NCBI RefSeq assembly: GCF_024832785.1 | Contig: NZ_CP116615.1 | Span: 4,526,001 to 4,590,000 of the forward strand | Direction of reading: 5' to 3' | Length of the DNA: 64,000 bases | Origin: Fontisphaera persica | GTDB lineage: Bacteria > Verrucomicrobiota > Verrucomicrobiia > Limisphaerales > Fontisphaeraceae | In this document: one piece after another, positions 9,089 through 18,593 of the stretch | Position numbering within the stretch: the first letter of the stretch is position 1 | Layout: each line of letters opens with the position of its first letter | Translations under genes and position numbers: made by a program | Notes under the pieces: generated by a model | What the model saw: only the letters and a program-made list of their open reading frames with translations | The model's database searches: none | Told to the model about the DNA's origin: nothing

Positions 9089-9720
9089 ATCTGGGTGAAT
9101 ACATGCTGTTGTCCACCAGTTCGCTGTTCGTGATCATGGATCCGATTGCGCTGGTGCCGGTATTTCTGGCGATGACGCCCAAGGATACGCCCAAGCGGCG
9201 CATTTATTTTGCGCGGCTGGCCTGTCTGGTATCGGCGGGGGTGTTGATTGTTTTTGCCCTGGTGGGCCAGTGGATATTCAAGTTTTTGGGCATTACGCTG
9301 CCGGCGTTTCAGATGGCGGCCTGTGTGGTGCTGTTGCTGGTGGCGCTGGATATGTTGCAGGCCAAACCCACGTCCACCCGGGAAAGTCCGGAGGAAACCG
9401 AGGCGGGCGCGGCCAAGGAGGACATTGCGATAACGCCGCTGGCGGTGCCATTGCTGGCGGGGCCGGGGGCGATTTCGACGACTTTGTTGTTGCAAAGCAA
9501 GGCCACGACGGCCGGGCACAAGATTGCGTTGCTGGGGTGCATTGGGGTGGTGTGCCTGGCCAGCTATGTCATCTTGCACCTGGCGGCGCGGGGTGGCAAA
9601 TGGCTAAGCCCCATTGCCATGAAAATTGCCACGCGCCTGATGGGATTGTTGCTGGCGGCCATAGCTTTCCAATTTCTGTTGAACGCGTTGCGCGAGTTAT
9701 CCCGCTCCGGATACTTTTGA
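9085..9720 (+). CDS. MarC family integral membrane protein
   Basis: A 211-residue membrane protein with six predicted hydrophobic helices, the size and pattern of the MarC/NAAT family (proposed amino-acid exporters or transporters; function not firmly established). It begins MNLGEYMLLSTSSLFVIMDPIALVPVFLAM, split here as SSLFVIMDPIALVPVFLAM, the family's signature first helix with its DPIA motif. Later ITPLAVPLLAGPGAISTTLL matches the conserved repeat of the second half. The ATG overlaps the stop of the upstream ATP-grasp-like gene by four bases, implying translational coupling. Confidence 0.88.
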   Translation: MNLGEYMLLSTSSLFVIMDPIALVPVFLAMTPKDTPKRRIYFARLACLVSAGVLIVFALVGQWIFKFLGITLPAFQMAACVVLLLVALDMLQAKPTSTRESPEETEAGAAKEDIAITPLAVPLLAGPGAISTTLLLQSKATTAGHKIALLGCIGVVCLASYVILHLAARGGKWLSPIAMKIATRLMGLLLAAIAFQFLLNALRELSRSGYF

Positions 9721-9869
9721 GTGGGCAAGATTGAGAGATAAAGCCCATAGTAAGAGCTATTTGGCTGCGTTTTGGGGCGGGCAAGGGGCGGAAGGCTCCG
9801 CTTTTGGAGCCACCGGCTGGCAGTATTCCTGCTTGTGAGAGGGGTTCTTATGTTCTATAAATTTGGATA

Positions 9870-10328
9870 ATGCGACTCATGCCCGGCAGAAAACGCCCAT
9901 GGGCCAGGGGCGCGGGCGGTTTTACCTTGGCGGAAGTCATCATCGCCATTGCCCTCAGCGCCATGATTTTGGCTTCCTTGGTATCCGGCTATCTGACCGC
10001 TGCCCGGCGGGCGGAGTGGACGGCGATGTCGGAAGCGGCCCAGCTCAAGGTGGTTAGCCGGATGGAGCAGGTGCGGGCGGCGCGGTGGGACCCGCTGGCG
10101 GTGACGCCGGTGGATATGCTGGTGGCGAGCAATTTTCCGGTATGGATTGAGGAGTTGTTCACACCGCTCGGGGGGACGAATGTGACCCTGGCTACCAATG
10201 TGGTGAGCATTCAAACAATTTCGGTCAATCCGCCGTTGAAGCTGATTCGGATTGAGTGCCATTGGCGGTTTTTGAACAACCGGCTCTACACCAACCGTTT
10301 AATATTGTATCGCCAACCTGACACATGA
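9870..10328 (+). CDS. Prepilin-type N-terminal methylation protein (GspI/PilV-like pseudopilin)
   Basis: A 152-residue pseudopilin. The N-terminus has a basic leader (MRLMPGRKRPWARGAGG) and the prepilin peptidase site G/FTLAEVIIAIAL, with Glu at +5, followed by a hydrophobic helix. Such proteins are processed by PilD-like peptidase and assemble into type II secretion or type IV pilus-like filaments. The stop overlaps the next gene's ATG by four bases, and a third related gene follows, so this is a minor-pseudopilin operon. The assembly ATPase, platform protein and secretin are not in the window, so whether it serves secretion or pili is open. Confidence 0.8.
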   Translation: MRLMPGRKRPWARGAGGFTLAEVIIAIALSAMILASLVSGYLTAARRAEWTAMSEAAQLKVVSRMEQVRAARWDPLAVTPVDMLVASNFPVWIEELFTPLGGTNVTLATNVVSIQTISVNPPLKLIRIECHWRFLNNRLYTNRLILYRQPDT

Positions 10329-10957
10329 AGCGCAGGCGCATCCCCAATCTGACATCGGCGAAGCGTCCCGAGGCCGGGGCGGCGGGGGCGTTTACGCTGC
10401 CGGAGCTGATGATAACGGGGGCGATTTTGGTGCTGTTGCTGGCGGCGGTCATCAGCGGGCATGTGTTTGGGTTGCGTTTTTTGCGGTTGATTGAAATTGC
10501 TGCGGCGACCAATGAGAGCGACCGGCGGCTGGTGCGCCTGCTGTCCAGCGATTTGGCGTCCGCCACTTTTTGGGAAATTGGGTCGGGCAGCGAAACCACC
10601 TTCAGCCGGCTGGGGCCGAACCGGTTGCAAAAGGCCAACGCGCTGCAAATCTATTATGTGGCGTGGGAAACGAGCCAGACGCAGTACACGCGTTATTACT
10701 TGAGCGCGAGGGAGGACATGTTGTTTCGGCTGCATTGGCAGGATAAGGCGCCGCAATTAATGTCCACCTCGATTATTAATTCGGGGATATTCACGCTGGA
10801 GGATGCGGCCGGGAATATTTTGTCCAATCGCATTCAGCAGCCGGTGCTGGGGGTGAACATTCAGTTTCGGGATTTCACGAGCCGGACGTGGGGGCTGGAT
10901 CGGGACAAGGAGACGCACTGGTTGCGGGCGCGATTCAAGACGCGCACGGCGGATTGA
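10325..10957 (+). CDS. Prepilin-type protein (GspJ/PilW-like)
   Basis: A 210-residue protein with an N-terminal prepilin-like segment: a basic leader, then GAFTLPELMITGAILVLLLA. Residue -1 of the predicted cleavage is Ala rather than Gly, which is tolerated less often, while Glu at +5 is kept. The globular part is rich in Thr, Ser and aromatic residues, as in minor pseudopilins. It overlaps the upstream pseudopilin gene (ATGA) and lies 9 bases before the PilX-like gene. By order it takes the GspJ place in a GspI-J-K type set; this is a positional argument, since the globular domain is diverged. Confidence 0.72.
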   Translation: MKRRRIPNLTSAKRPEAGAAGAFTLPELMITGAILVLLLAAVISGHVFGLRFLRLIEIAAATNESDRRLVRLLSSDLASATFWEIGSGSETTFSRLGPNRLQKANALQIYYVAWETSQTQYTRYYLSAREDMLFRLHWQDKAPQLMSTSIINSGIFTLEDAAGNILSNRIQQPVLGVNIQFRDFTSRTWGLDRDKETHWLRARFKTRTAD

Positions 10958-10966
10958 GATGGGGAT

Positions 10967-12679
10967 ATGCGCGCTGCATGGCCCATAGTACGCGCCCGGC
11001 GAGGTTACGCCCTGCTGCTGGTGCTGGTCTTCATGGGGGCCAGCTCGTTGATGCTGGCGGGGGTGATGCAATGGATTTCCTCGCGGGCGCGGATGACGGC
11101 CCGGCAGCAGGCGTTTCAGCGGGCCGCCGCGGCGGCGGAAAGCGCGTTGCACAAGGTGCTGGCGAGCATGGGGGCGGATTTTAATGCGGAGGATGAAGCC
11201 AAGGTGTTTTCGCAGGTGGGTCAATACGCGCGGCTGGTGCCGACCAAACAGGAGCATCCGGAGTGGGAGCGCATCAGTTTTTTTGATTTGGAGGGAAAGG
11301 CGGACCGGGTGAGCGTGTCGCGGGTGGAGACGTGGCGCTATGGTCCGTTGCGGCAGCGGTACCAGGGGGTGAATGGGTATTACGCGCTCTATCGGCTGGC
11401 GGCGGGGGCGCAGATGGAGGCCATGCCGGGCACGACGGTGGGGGCGATGGTGCAATACGAGGTGCAACTGGCGGAAATTCCGGTGTTTTATTATCAGTTT
11501 TTCAGCGCCATGGATTTGGAGTTTACGCCCGGGAGCAGCATGACTTTTGCGGGACGCATCCATGCCAACGGCAATTTGTACGCCTACCCGGATGGCGCCA
11601 GCCTCACTTTTCGCGGGGACGTTTCCGCCGGGGGGCGGATTCTCAGCGAGCCGAATCCCGAGGATCCCGTGACGCGGGCGGGGGGCACGGTGAGTTTCCG
11701 GGCCAAGGCGGATGAGAACGCGCGGCATTTGAAGCTGCCGCTGGAGGTGGCGCAGCAGCCGTCCACGTTGCGGGCGTTGATTGAGCCGCCGCCCAAAAAT
11801 GAAAAGCCAACCTCGCCGCTGGGGCGGCAGCGTTTTTACAACAAGGCGGATTTGTTGATTACGTTGAACAGCGCGGGTTTTTCGGCGACGAGCGGGCAGT
11901 ACAACAATTTTACACGGAGCCTCCCGCGGTCGCTGATTACCAATTTTGTGTCCACCAATGTGTTTTTCGACAAACGCGAGAGCCGGCAGGTGCGGGTGGT
12001 GGATTTGGATGTGGCGCGTTTTTCCTCGTATGCGCTGTTGTTGCGCCTCTATCTGGGGCGGGAGGCGCGCACGGTGTACGTTGTCAATGAGCTGCCGGCG
12101 GCGCCGCAGACGATGAACGCGGTCCGGCTAATCAACGGGGAGGTGCTGCCGTCGGGCGGATTGACGGTGGCTTCGCCGCAGCCGGTGTATATCCGGGGGC
12201 ATTTTAATGCGCCGGAAACGTTCCGGGGCACGACCAACACCACGCAATGCCTGCCGGCGGCGATTGTGGCGGATGCGGTGACGGTGCTTTCGTCCAGTTG
12301 GAATGACCAGAACAGCCAGGCGCCGGTGACCTCGCGGCGGGCGGGGGCGACTACGGTCAACGCGGCCATTATCACCGGGATTGTGCCGACCGGGGGGGGG
12401 TTCTACAGTGGGGGGGCGGAGAATTATTTGCGGCTGCTGGAGGACTGGCGGAACATCACGCTGACGTTCAACGGGTCCATGGCGGTGTTTTATCCCAGCA
12501 TGGTGGCCAATTCGCCGTGGGGCGCGTTGGACGATGTGTATTATCCGCCGCGCCGGCAGTTTTCCCCGGATGGCAATTATAAGGACGCGGCCAAACTGCC
12601 CGCGGGCACGCCGATGTTGCGCACGGTCATTCTGGCAGATTACCGGTTGCTGCCTGTGCCGGAGGCCGCCAAAAAATAA
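10967..12679 (+). CDS. PilX/GspK-like exported protein
   Basis: A 570-residue protein with a short basic N-terminus followed by a hydrophobic helix (RRGYALLLVLVFMGASSLML), the pattern of PilX- and GspK-type proteins that lack the FTLxE motif. An Ala-rich amphipathic stretch follows (ARQQAFQRAAAAAESAL), as in pilin alpha-1 helices. The remainder looks like beta-rich extracytoplasmic protein, with segments such as GSSMTFAGRIHANGNLYAYP and LTFRGDVSAGGRI. It is the third gene of the pseudopilin operon and much larger than normal GspK (about 330 residues), so it may be a lineage-specific tip or adhesin component. No catalytic motif was seen. Confidence 0.65.
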   Translation: MRAAWPIVRARRGYALLLVLVFMGASSLMLAGVMQWISSRARMTARQQAFQRAAAAAESALHKVLASMGADFNAEDEAKVFSQVGQYARLVPTKQEHPEWERISFFDLEGKADRVSVSRVETWRYGPLRQRYQGVNGYYALYRLAAGAQMEAMPGTTVGAMVQYEVQLAEIPVFYYQFFSAMDLEFTPGSSMTFAGRIHANGNLYAYPDGASLTFRGDVSAGGRILSEPNPEDPVTRAGGTVSFRAKADENARHLKLPLEVAQQPSTLRALIEPPPKNEKPTSPLGRQRFYNKADLLITLNSAGFSATSGQYNNFTRSLPRSLITNFVSTNVFFDKRESRQVRVVDLDVARFSSYALLLRLYLGREARTVYVVNELPAAPQTMNAVRLINGEVLPSGGLTVASPQPVYIRGHFNAPETFRGTTNTTQCLPAAIVADAVTVLSSSWNDQNSQAPVTSRRAGATTVNAAIITGIVPTGGGFYSGGAENYLRLLEDWRNITLTFNGSMAVFYPSMVANSPWGALDDVYYPPRRQFSPDGNYKDAAKLPAGTPMLRTVILADYRLLPVPEAAKK

Positions 12680-12856
12680 AGGAGTCCCGCTGGTGGCGGG
12701 GGGATGGGGCCGGGGTGACGGTGGGTTGGGGTGAGGCCTTTTCGCCGGTTGCGAGCTGCCGGTGGCCTGCCGGCGTGAGGGCGTGCGGTGGGGGCTGGGG
12801 CATGGTTTTTCTGCTGTTCATTGGCGGGGATTGCGCTAAGTTGAGGCGCGGCCAGT

Positions 12857-13951
12857 ATGAAACGGATTTTAGTGCTCGAAGATGATGAGATGTTTCGAAA
12901 GGTGCTCGTGGACACCTTGCGGCGGGAGAACTACGAAGTGTGGGAGGAGTCCGATGGGGCACGGGGGCTGGAGCTGGCGCGCCATCAGTTGCCGGATTTG
13001 ATTTTGAGCGATGTGTACATGCCCGGGCTGAATGGCACTGAGGTGCTGACCGCCTTGCGCGCCGACCAGCATACGGCGGTGATTCCGTTCATTCTCATGA
13101 CCTGCGAGACGGACAAAATGTCCATGCGCGCTGGCATGGGACTGGGGGCGGATGACTATCTGGCCAAGCCCTTTTCGCCGCGGGTGCTGGTGGAGGCGGT
13201 GCGGACGCGGTTGAAGCGCCACGAGCAGATGCAGGAGCGGGCCGAGGAAAAAATGGAGGCGCTGCGGGCGAGCCTCAGCACCACGCTGCCGCATGAATTG
13301 CTGACCCCGCTGGCGGGCATTCTGGGTTACGCGGAAATGATCCGCCTGGATTTTGACACGCTGCGGCCGGGGGATATCATGGAGATGACGTGGGGCATTG
13401 AGAAGTGCGCCCAGCGGCTGCAGCGGTTGATTCAAAATTACCTGTTGTACGCGGACATGGAGCTGCTGCGGAAAAAGGCGGAGCAAATCCGGCCCAACAG
13501 CCGGGACTTTTTGACGCATACGCGGCGGGTGGTGTGGAAGACGGCCCGCTGCGTGGCGCTGCGCCACAACCGCCAGGATGATTTGACCTCCGAGCTATCC
13601 GATGGGCCGGTGGCCTTGAACGAGAATTACCTGAGCAAGCTGGTGGAGGAGTTGGTGGACAACGCCTGTTTATACTCGCCGGCCCGCACGCCCATCCGGA
13701 TTGCGACCCAGCATGCGGGGCAGGAGTTCACGTTGCGGGTCAGCGACCAGGGGCGCGGGATGACCGCGCAGCAAGTTCGTGAGATTGGGGCTTTCAAGCA
13801 GTTTGACCGCCAGAAATATGAGCAGCAGGGGATGGGGCTGGGCTTGTTCATTTGCAAGCGGCTGAGCGAGATTTGTGGCGGCCATTTCCACATCGAAAGC
13901 GCGCCCGGGACGGGGACGACGGTGACGTTGACGCTGCCGGTCAAGGCATAG
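12857..13951 (+). CDS. Receiver-histidine kinase hybrid (REC domain first)
   Basis: Cytoplasmic two-component protein of 364 residues. Residues 1-115 form a receiver domain with the acidic pocket (LVLEDDEMF), phospho-acceptor Asp52 in LILSDVYMPG and Lys104 in YLAKPFSP. A coiled linker leads to a phospho-acceptor box with His146 in TTLPHELLTPLAGILGY. The ATPase domain shows an N box (ELVDNACLYSP), a G1 box (VSDQGRGM) and a G2 box (GMGLGLFICKRL). No membrane helix or sensor domain is visible, so it probably receives phosphate from another kinase or senses through the receiver. REC-HK order occurs in many bacteria and in cyanobacterial hybrids. No partner regulator is adjacent; it lies between the pseudopilin operon and glyS. 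Confidence 0.9.
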   Translation: MKRILVLEDDEMFRKVLVDTLRRENYEVWEESDGARGLELARHQLPDLILSDVYMPGLNGTEVLTALRADQHTAVIPFILMTCETDKMSMRAGMGLGADDYLAKPFSPRVLVEAVRTRLKRHEQMQERAEEKMEALRASLSTTLPHELLTPLAGILGYAEMIRLDFDTLRPGDIMEMTWGIEKCAQRLQRLIQNYLLYADMELLRKKAEQIRPNSRDFLTHTRRVVWKTARCVALRHNRQDDLTSELSDGPVALNENYLSKLVEELVDNACLYSPARTPIRIATQHAGQEFTLRVSDQGRGMTAQQVREIGAFKQFDRQKYEQQGMGLGLFICKRLSEICGGHFHIESAPGTGTTVTLTLPVKA

Positions 13952-13961
13952 GCGGGCTGAG

Positions 13962-13977
13962 GCCCCCTGTTGGGGGC
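13962..13977 (+). terminator. GC-rich hairpin after the hybrid kinase gene
   Basis: GCCCCC, loop TGTT, GGGGGC: a short strong stem 11 bases after the kinase stop codon. It has no T-run, so it may be a weak terminator or an mRNA-stabilising hairpin. Confidence 0.35.
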
Positions 13978-14111
13978 AGGGGGCCGGGGAAGGATTCAGG
14001 GCCGCCCTGCGCCGCGGCGGCCGGTGGGGGGGTGTTTTGCCTGAATTTCACGCCGCGCCTGATTCCGCCCGCTTGACAGGGAGGGCGGGTTGTCCAACAC
14101 TGCCAGCCTTT

Positions 14112-15902
14112 ATGGCAGAACCGAAAACCAATGAGTTGATGGAGAAAATCGTGTCGCTGTGCAAGCGGCGCGGGTTCATCTATCAGTCCTCGGAAATTTA
14201 CGGCGGCATCAACGGGTTTTGGGACTACGGCCCGCTGGGGGCGGAGTTGAAACGCAATGTGCGCGAGTGCTGGTGGCGGTGGATGGTGCACCGGCGGGAG
14301 GACGTGGTGGGGTTGGATGCGACCATCATCATGCATCCCAACATCTGGAAGGCGTCGGGGCACGTGGACACGTTCAGTGACCCGATGTGCGACTGCCTGC
14401 TGACCAAGAAACGTTTTCGGGCCGATCAAATTGAGCCGCAGTCCGGCATCGTTCATCACTACACCGGCGCGCGCAACCCGCTCACCGGCCGGGAGATTCA
14501 GGAGCCGTACGCGGTGCTGCTGGCGCCCGGCAAGCCGCCGGAAAGCGCCCGCAAGACGGCGGTGCAGTTTTACCGCGAGCGGGGGCTGGGCAAGGAAGGC
14601 CCCGTGGAGCTGCTGGGGGAGCGGACGGAAAAGGTGGAAAACTCGCAGCGGTTCAATCCGGAGAACGGCTCCTTGCTGACCGAGCCGCGGCCGTTCAATT
14701 TGATGTTCAAGACGTACGTGGGGCCGGTGGCGGACGAGGAGAACGTGGCCTACCTGCGGCCGGAGACGGCGCAGGCGATTTTTGCGCAGTTCAAGAACGT
14801 GCTGGAGACATCGCGCATGAAGGTGCCGTTTGGGATTGCGCAGATGGGCAAGGCCTTCCGCAACGAGGTGACGCCGCGCAATTTCACCTTCCGCTCGCGG
14901 GAGTTTGAGCAAATGGAGCTGGAGTTTTTCATCAAGCCGGACGAAGCCATTGAGGCGCAGGCGGGGGCGGTGGCGCAGGTGGGGGCCAGCGGGCATCCGG
15001 GGGAGCCGCAGCCCAACTGGGGGTGGCAGGCGTGGCACAAGTACTGGGTGGAGGAGCGCATTCGTTTTTACGAAAGCCTCGGCCTGCCGCGCACGCGGCT
15101 GGAGGAGTACTGGCAAAAGCCGGAGGAGCTGGCGCACTACGCCAAGGCCACGGTGGACATATTGTATCAGTTCCCGTTTGGCACGCAGGAGCTGGAGGGC
15201 ATTGCGGCGCGCGGCGATTTTGATTTGTCGCAGCACCAGAAGCACAGCGGCAAGAGCATGGAGGTGTTTGACGAGGAGGTCCGCACGGCGTGGAAAAACC
15301 TGCCGGAGGAAAAACGGGCGGCGATGCAGCGGCGGTGGGTGGAAGAGAAGGTGGCTGCCCTGTTGAAAAAAGGCGTGGGGGAGGCGGACGCCCGGGCGCA
15401 GGCGGAGCTGGCGGCGCAGCAGTATTTCGACAAGCTGGCCAGGGGCAGCTACATCCCGCATGTGATTGAGCCGTCGGCCGGGGTGGACCGGCTGGTGCTG
15501 GCGCTCATTTGCAACGCCTACCATGAAGAGGAGGCGGTGGACGAGAAGGGCAAAAAGGAGACGCGCGTCATCCTGCGCCTGCATCCGCGGGTGGCGCCCA
15601 TCAAGGTGGCAGTTTTCCCGCTGTTGAAGAACAAGCCGGAGCTGGTGGCGAAGGCGCGCGAGGTGTACCAGATGCTGCGGAGCGAAATGGTGGCGTTTTA
15701 TGATGAGGCAGGCTCGATTGGGCGGCGGTACGCGCGGCAGGACGAGGCGGGCACGCCGTTCTGCGTGACGATTGACTTTGACACGCTGGGCGAGACGCCC
15801 GAGCTGAAGGATACCGTGACCTTGCGGCATCGCGACACGGCGGAGCAGGAGCGGGTACGGATTGCGGAGCTGCTGCCGCGGCTGCAGGCGGCGCTGCGGT
15901 GA
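14112..15902 (+). CDS. glyS: Glycine--tRNA ligase (homodimeric class II type)
   Basis: Charges tRNA-Gly with glycine in the cytoplasm. The 596-residue protein is the single-chain alpha2 class II form (GlyQS/GARS-like), not the alpha2beta2 form of E. coli. Family segments include CKRRGFIYQSSEIYGGINGFWDYGPLG at the N-terminus (seen as SSEIYGGINGFWDYGPLG), motif 2 AQMGKAFRNEVTPRNF with FRSREFEQMELEFF, and motif 3 around PHVIEPSAGVDRLVLALI. The anticodon-binding domain occupies about the last 110 residues (VAPIKVAVFPLLKNK onward). I chose the ATG at 14112; the frame continues to a TTG at 14037 with no similarity. dapL follows after 34 bases. There is a somewhat longer insertion (about residues 85-190) than in short bacterial forms. 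Confidence 0.95.
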   Translation: MAEPKTNELMEKIVSLCKRRGFIYQSSEIYGGINGFWDYGPLGAELKRNVRECWWRWMVHRREDVVGLDATIIMHPNIWKASGHVDTFSDPMCDCLLTKKRFRADQIEPQSGIVHHYTGARNPLTGREIQEPYAVLLAPGKPPESARKTAVQFYRERGLGKEGPVELLGERTEKVENSQRFNPENGSLLTEPRPFNLMFKTYVGPVADEENVAYLRPETAQAIFAQFKNVLETSRMKVPFGIAQMGKAFRNEVTPRNFTFRSREFEQMELEFFIKPDEAIEAQAGAVAQVGASGHPGEPQPNWGWQAWHKYWVEERIRFYESLGLPRTRLEEYWQKPEELAHYAKATVDILYQFPFGTQELEGIAARGDFDLSQHQKHSGKSMEVFDEEVRTAWKNLPEEKRAAMQRRWVEEKVAALLKKGVGEADARAQAELAAQQYFDKLARGSYIPHVIEPSAGVDRLVLALICNAYHEEEAVDEKGKKETRVILRLHPRVAPIKVAVFPLLKNKPELVAKAREVYQMLRSEMVAFYDEAGSIGRRYARQDEAGTPFCVTIDFDTLGETPELKDTVTLRHRDTAEQERVRIAELLPRLQAALR

Positions 15903-15936
15903 AATGATGCGGGATGGCGTATTTCAGTGATTGTTT

Positions 15937-17175
15937 ATGGCTTATCTCAACGCGCATTACCTTAAATTAAAGGCGGGTTATTTGTTTCCGGAGATTGCCC
16001 GGCGGGTGAAGGCATTTGCGGAGCAGCACCCGGACGTGGCGCCCCGGATTGTGCGGTGCGGCATCGGGGACGTGACGGAGCCGCTGCCGCCCGCGTGCAT
16101 TGCCGCGTTGCACAAGGCGGTGGACGAAATGGCGCGGCGCGAGACGTTCCGGGGCTACGGGCCGGAGCAGGGGTACGAGTTTCTGCGCGCGGCCATTGCG
16201 GAAAATGATTTTCGCGCCCGCGGGCTGGAGGTGGCTGATGACGAGGTGTTTGTCAGTGATGGGTCGAAGTGCGATTGCGGCAACATTCTGGACATCCTGG
16301 GGCATCAGAACACGGTGGCCATTCCTGATCCGGTGTATCCGGTGTATGTGGACACCAACGTCATGGCGGGGCACACGGGGCCGGCGGATGAATCGGGGGC
16401 GTATGCGGGGCTGCGCTATCTGCCCTGCACGCCGGCCAATCAGTTTGTGCCGGAGCCGCCGCGCGAGCCGGTGGACGTGATTTATTTGTGTTCGCCCAAC
16501 AATCCGACGGGCGCGGTGGCCACGCGGGCGCAGTTGCAGGCGTGGGTGGAGTATGCGTTGAAGCATCAGTCTTTGATATTGTTCGACGCGGCCTACGAGG
16601 CGTACATAGCCGACCCGGCGCTGCCGCGTTCGATTTACGAAATCCCCGGGGCGCGGGAGTGCGCCATTGAATTCCGCAGTTTTTCCAAAAATGGCGGTTT
16701 TACTGGCGTGCGCTGCGCGTACACGGTGGTGCCCAAGTCGCTGCTGGCGATGGATGACCAGGGCCAGCGGCGGCCGCTGCATCCGCTGTGGAATCGGCGC
16801 ATGGCCACCAAGTTCAACGGCGTCAGCTACGTGGTGCAGCGGGCCGCGGAGGCCCTCTACACGCCGGAGGGCAAGGCGCAGGTGCGGCAGTTGATTGACC
16901 ATTACATGGGCAATGCGCGCATTTTGCGCGAGGGTCTGCAAGACAGCGGCCTCACGGTGTATGGCGGTCAAAACGCGCCCTATCTGTGGGTCAAGACGCC
17001 GGCGGGCTGGAATAGCTGGCAGGCGTTTGATGCGTTGCTCCAGCAAATTCAGGTGGTGGTGACGCCGGGGAGCGGATTTGGCGCGCAGGGCGAGGGCTAT
17101 TTCCGCGTTTCTTCCTTCAACAGCCGGGCCAATGCCGAGGAGGCCGCCCGGCGTTTCCGGCAGATGAAGTGGTAA
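15937..17175 (+). CDS. dapL: LL-diaminopimelate aminotransferase
   Basis: PLP enzyme that converts tetrahydrodipicolinate directly to LL-diaminopimelate, a one-step bypass used in plants, chlamydiae and other PVC-group bacteria for lysine and peptidoglycan. The 412-residue length fits. Diagnostic segments are the N-terminus [20 protein letters not shown], the [10 protein letters not shown] substrate loop, [24 protein letters not shown], and the PLP-binding Lys251 in [14 protein letters not shown], with the final RVSSFNSR arginine motif. I use the ATG at 15937 ([10 protein letters not shown]); a TTG two codons upstream is less likely. It lies 34 bases after glyS and may be cotranscribed with it. 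The presence of DapL supports the verrucomicrobial assignment of the window. Confidence 0.95.
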   Translation: MAYLNAHYLKLKAGYLFPEIARRVKAFAEQHPDVAPRIVRCGIGDVTEPLPPACIAALHKAVDEMARRETFRGYGPEQGYEFLRAAIAENDFRARGLEVADDEVFVSDGSKCDCGNILDILGHQNTVAIPDPVYPVYVDTNVMAGHTGPADESGAYAGLRYLPCTPANQFVPEPPREPVDVIYLCSPNNPTGAVATRAQLQAWVEYALKHQSLILFDAAYEAYIADPALPRSIYEIPGARECAIEFRSFSKNGGFTGVRCAYTVVPKSLLAMDDQGQRRPLHPLWNRRMATKFNGVSYVVQRAAEALYTPEGKAQVRQLIDHYMGNARILREGLQDSGLTVYGGQNAPYLWVKTPAGWNSWQAFDALLQQIQVVVTPGSGFGAQGEGYFRVSSFNSRANAEEAARRFRQMKW

Positions 17176-17267
17176 GCCCCTGAGCGCCGGCAGGCGCGCG
17201 GGGTGGGGGGCAGGCGCACGGCGCAGGTTGGGGCGAAAGCGGCGGCGGGGGGAATGGCCCCGGGCTT

Positions 17268-18422
17268 TTACACCTGCCGGCCGAAGGAAATATCGCTGGT
17301 GGCAAAGTTTTCCACGCTGCGGGTTTTTTCGTGGAAATGGCGGGCGTTTTGCAGGACGCCCGCGCGGGTGTAGAAGCGGGAGTCGGGCGGCAGCGGCAGG
17401 CGGACCCACTGGCCGGTGTGGGCGGATTCATAAATGGCGGTCACCAGCTCCACGGTGCGGCGGCCCTGGATGCCGTCCACCACGAGGGTTTCCTGGCCGA
17501 GGATGGCGCGGATGAAATTGGCCACCTGGGCGTCGTGGCCGGTGGCGGTCAACTCCGGCATCTCTTCATACATTTTTTGCAGCTCGGCGAGGGTCTCGGC
17601 CGCGTCTTCCGGGAAACCGTTTTCCTTTTGCACATAGGCCTTGGGCGCCCAGGGGATGGAGAGCTTGGCGCGCTCGCACTGGAAGACCAGTTGCTGCTCC
17701 TCGCCGTGGTGGACGAGGGAGGCGGTGAACTGGCCCAGGGCGCCATTTTCCAGGCGCATGAGGGCGGCGGAGAAGTCTTCGACTTCGGAGTTTTGGTGAT
17801 TCAGGTTGGCGGTGAGGGCCAGGAGCTCGCGGGGGAGGCCGGCCATCCAGAGGAACAAATCCACATGGTGGACGGCATGGTTGAGGGTGCAGCCGCCGCC
17901 TTCTTTGGCCCAGGTGCCGCGCCACCAGAGGTCATAGTAACGGCTGCCGCGCCACCAGAAACTGTCCACCTGAGCGTGCAACAGCCGGCCGAAGCGCCCG
18001 CTTTCGAGCAGGCGTTTGACGCGCATCATGGGGGTGCGAAAGCGGTTCTGGGCCACGACACTCAGGATGCCCCCGCCCTGCCGGGCGGCTTGGAGCATCT
18101 GGTCGCACTCTTCGAGGGTGGGGGCCATGGGTTTTTCCACCAGCACATGCTTGCCGGCCTGCAGGAGGGCCACGGAGGCTGCGGCATGTTCAAAGGGGGG
18201 CAGGCAGAGGGACGCGGCGTCAAAGGCGCCCCATTGGAGGAGCTCAGCGTAGCCGCCAAAGATGTGGGCGGACGTCAGATGGTATTTGGCGGCTTTTTCC
18301 CGGGCCTTGTCGGGATACAAATCGGCGAGGGCCACGATGGAGCATTCGGTGGGCAGTTTGAGATAGCCCTGGATGTGACTGTCGGCAATGGCGCCGGTTC
18401 CAATAATTGCAACGCGCAGCAT
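17268..18422 (-). CDS. Gfo/Idh/MocA family oxidoreductase (cytoplasmic)
   Basis: NAD(P)-dependent sugar- or polyol-type dehydrogenase of 384 residues. The Rossmann domain starts at residue 1 (MLRVAIIGTGAIADSHIQGYL), and the family's EKP motif is in GKHVLVEKPMAPTLEECDQM. The C-terminal alpha/beta domain has GGGCTLNHAVHHVDLFLWM, where the family's catalytic His/Asp region lies. No signal peptide is present, unlike the related partial gene at 63455. It is transcribed away from the ETF pair, and the 171-base space between them should hold both promoters. Substrate is unknown; PVC bacteria carry many such paralogues, often linked to polysaccharide breakdown. Confidence 0.9.
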   Translation of the reverse strand: MLRVAIIGTGAIADSHIQGYLKLPTECSIVALADLYPDKAREKAAKYHLTSAHIFGGYAELLQWGAFDAASLCLPPFEHAAASVALLQAGKHVLVEKPMAPTLEECDQMLQAARQGGGILSVVAQNRFRTPMMRVKRLLESGRFGRLLHAQVDSFWWRGSRYYDLWWRGTWAKEGGGCTLNHAVHHVDLFLWMAGLPRELLALTANLNHQNSEVEDFSAALMRLENGALGQFTASLVHHGEEQQLVFQCERAKLSIPWAPKAYVQKENGFPEDAAETLAELQKMYEEMPELTATGHDAQVANFIRAILGQETLVVDGIQGRRTVELVTAIYESAHTGQWVRLPLPPDSRFYTRAGVLQNARHFHEKTRSVENFATSDISFGRQV

Positions 18423-18593
18423 GGCTGGTATTTAACGGAAAGCGCGGCGCAAGGCCACGGAAAAGCGGCGGGCGGGTGGCGGGGCGTGGGCGGTTGTTGT
18501 TCCTGGGGATGGCGGTGGCGGGGGGCGCGTAAAATCCTTGCCAATCACGCGGGAGTTGTGGCCTGCTTTGCGGCGCAATATGGCTTTGAGACT

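Noticed and set aside
17331-18593. Long in-frame extension upstream of the ETF beta start
   Set aside because: It lies antisense over the Gfo/Idh/MocA gene, and the ETF family N-terminus matches the ATG at 18594.
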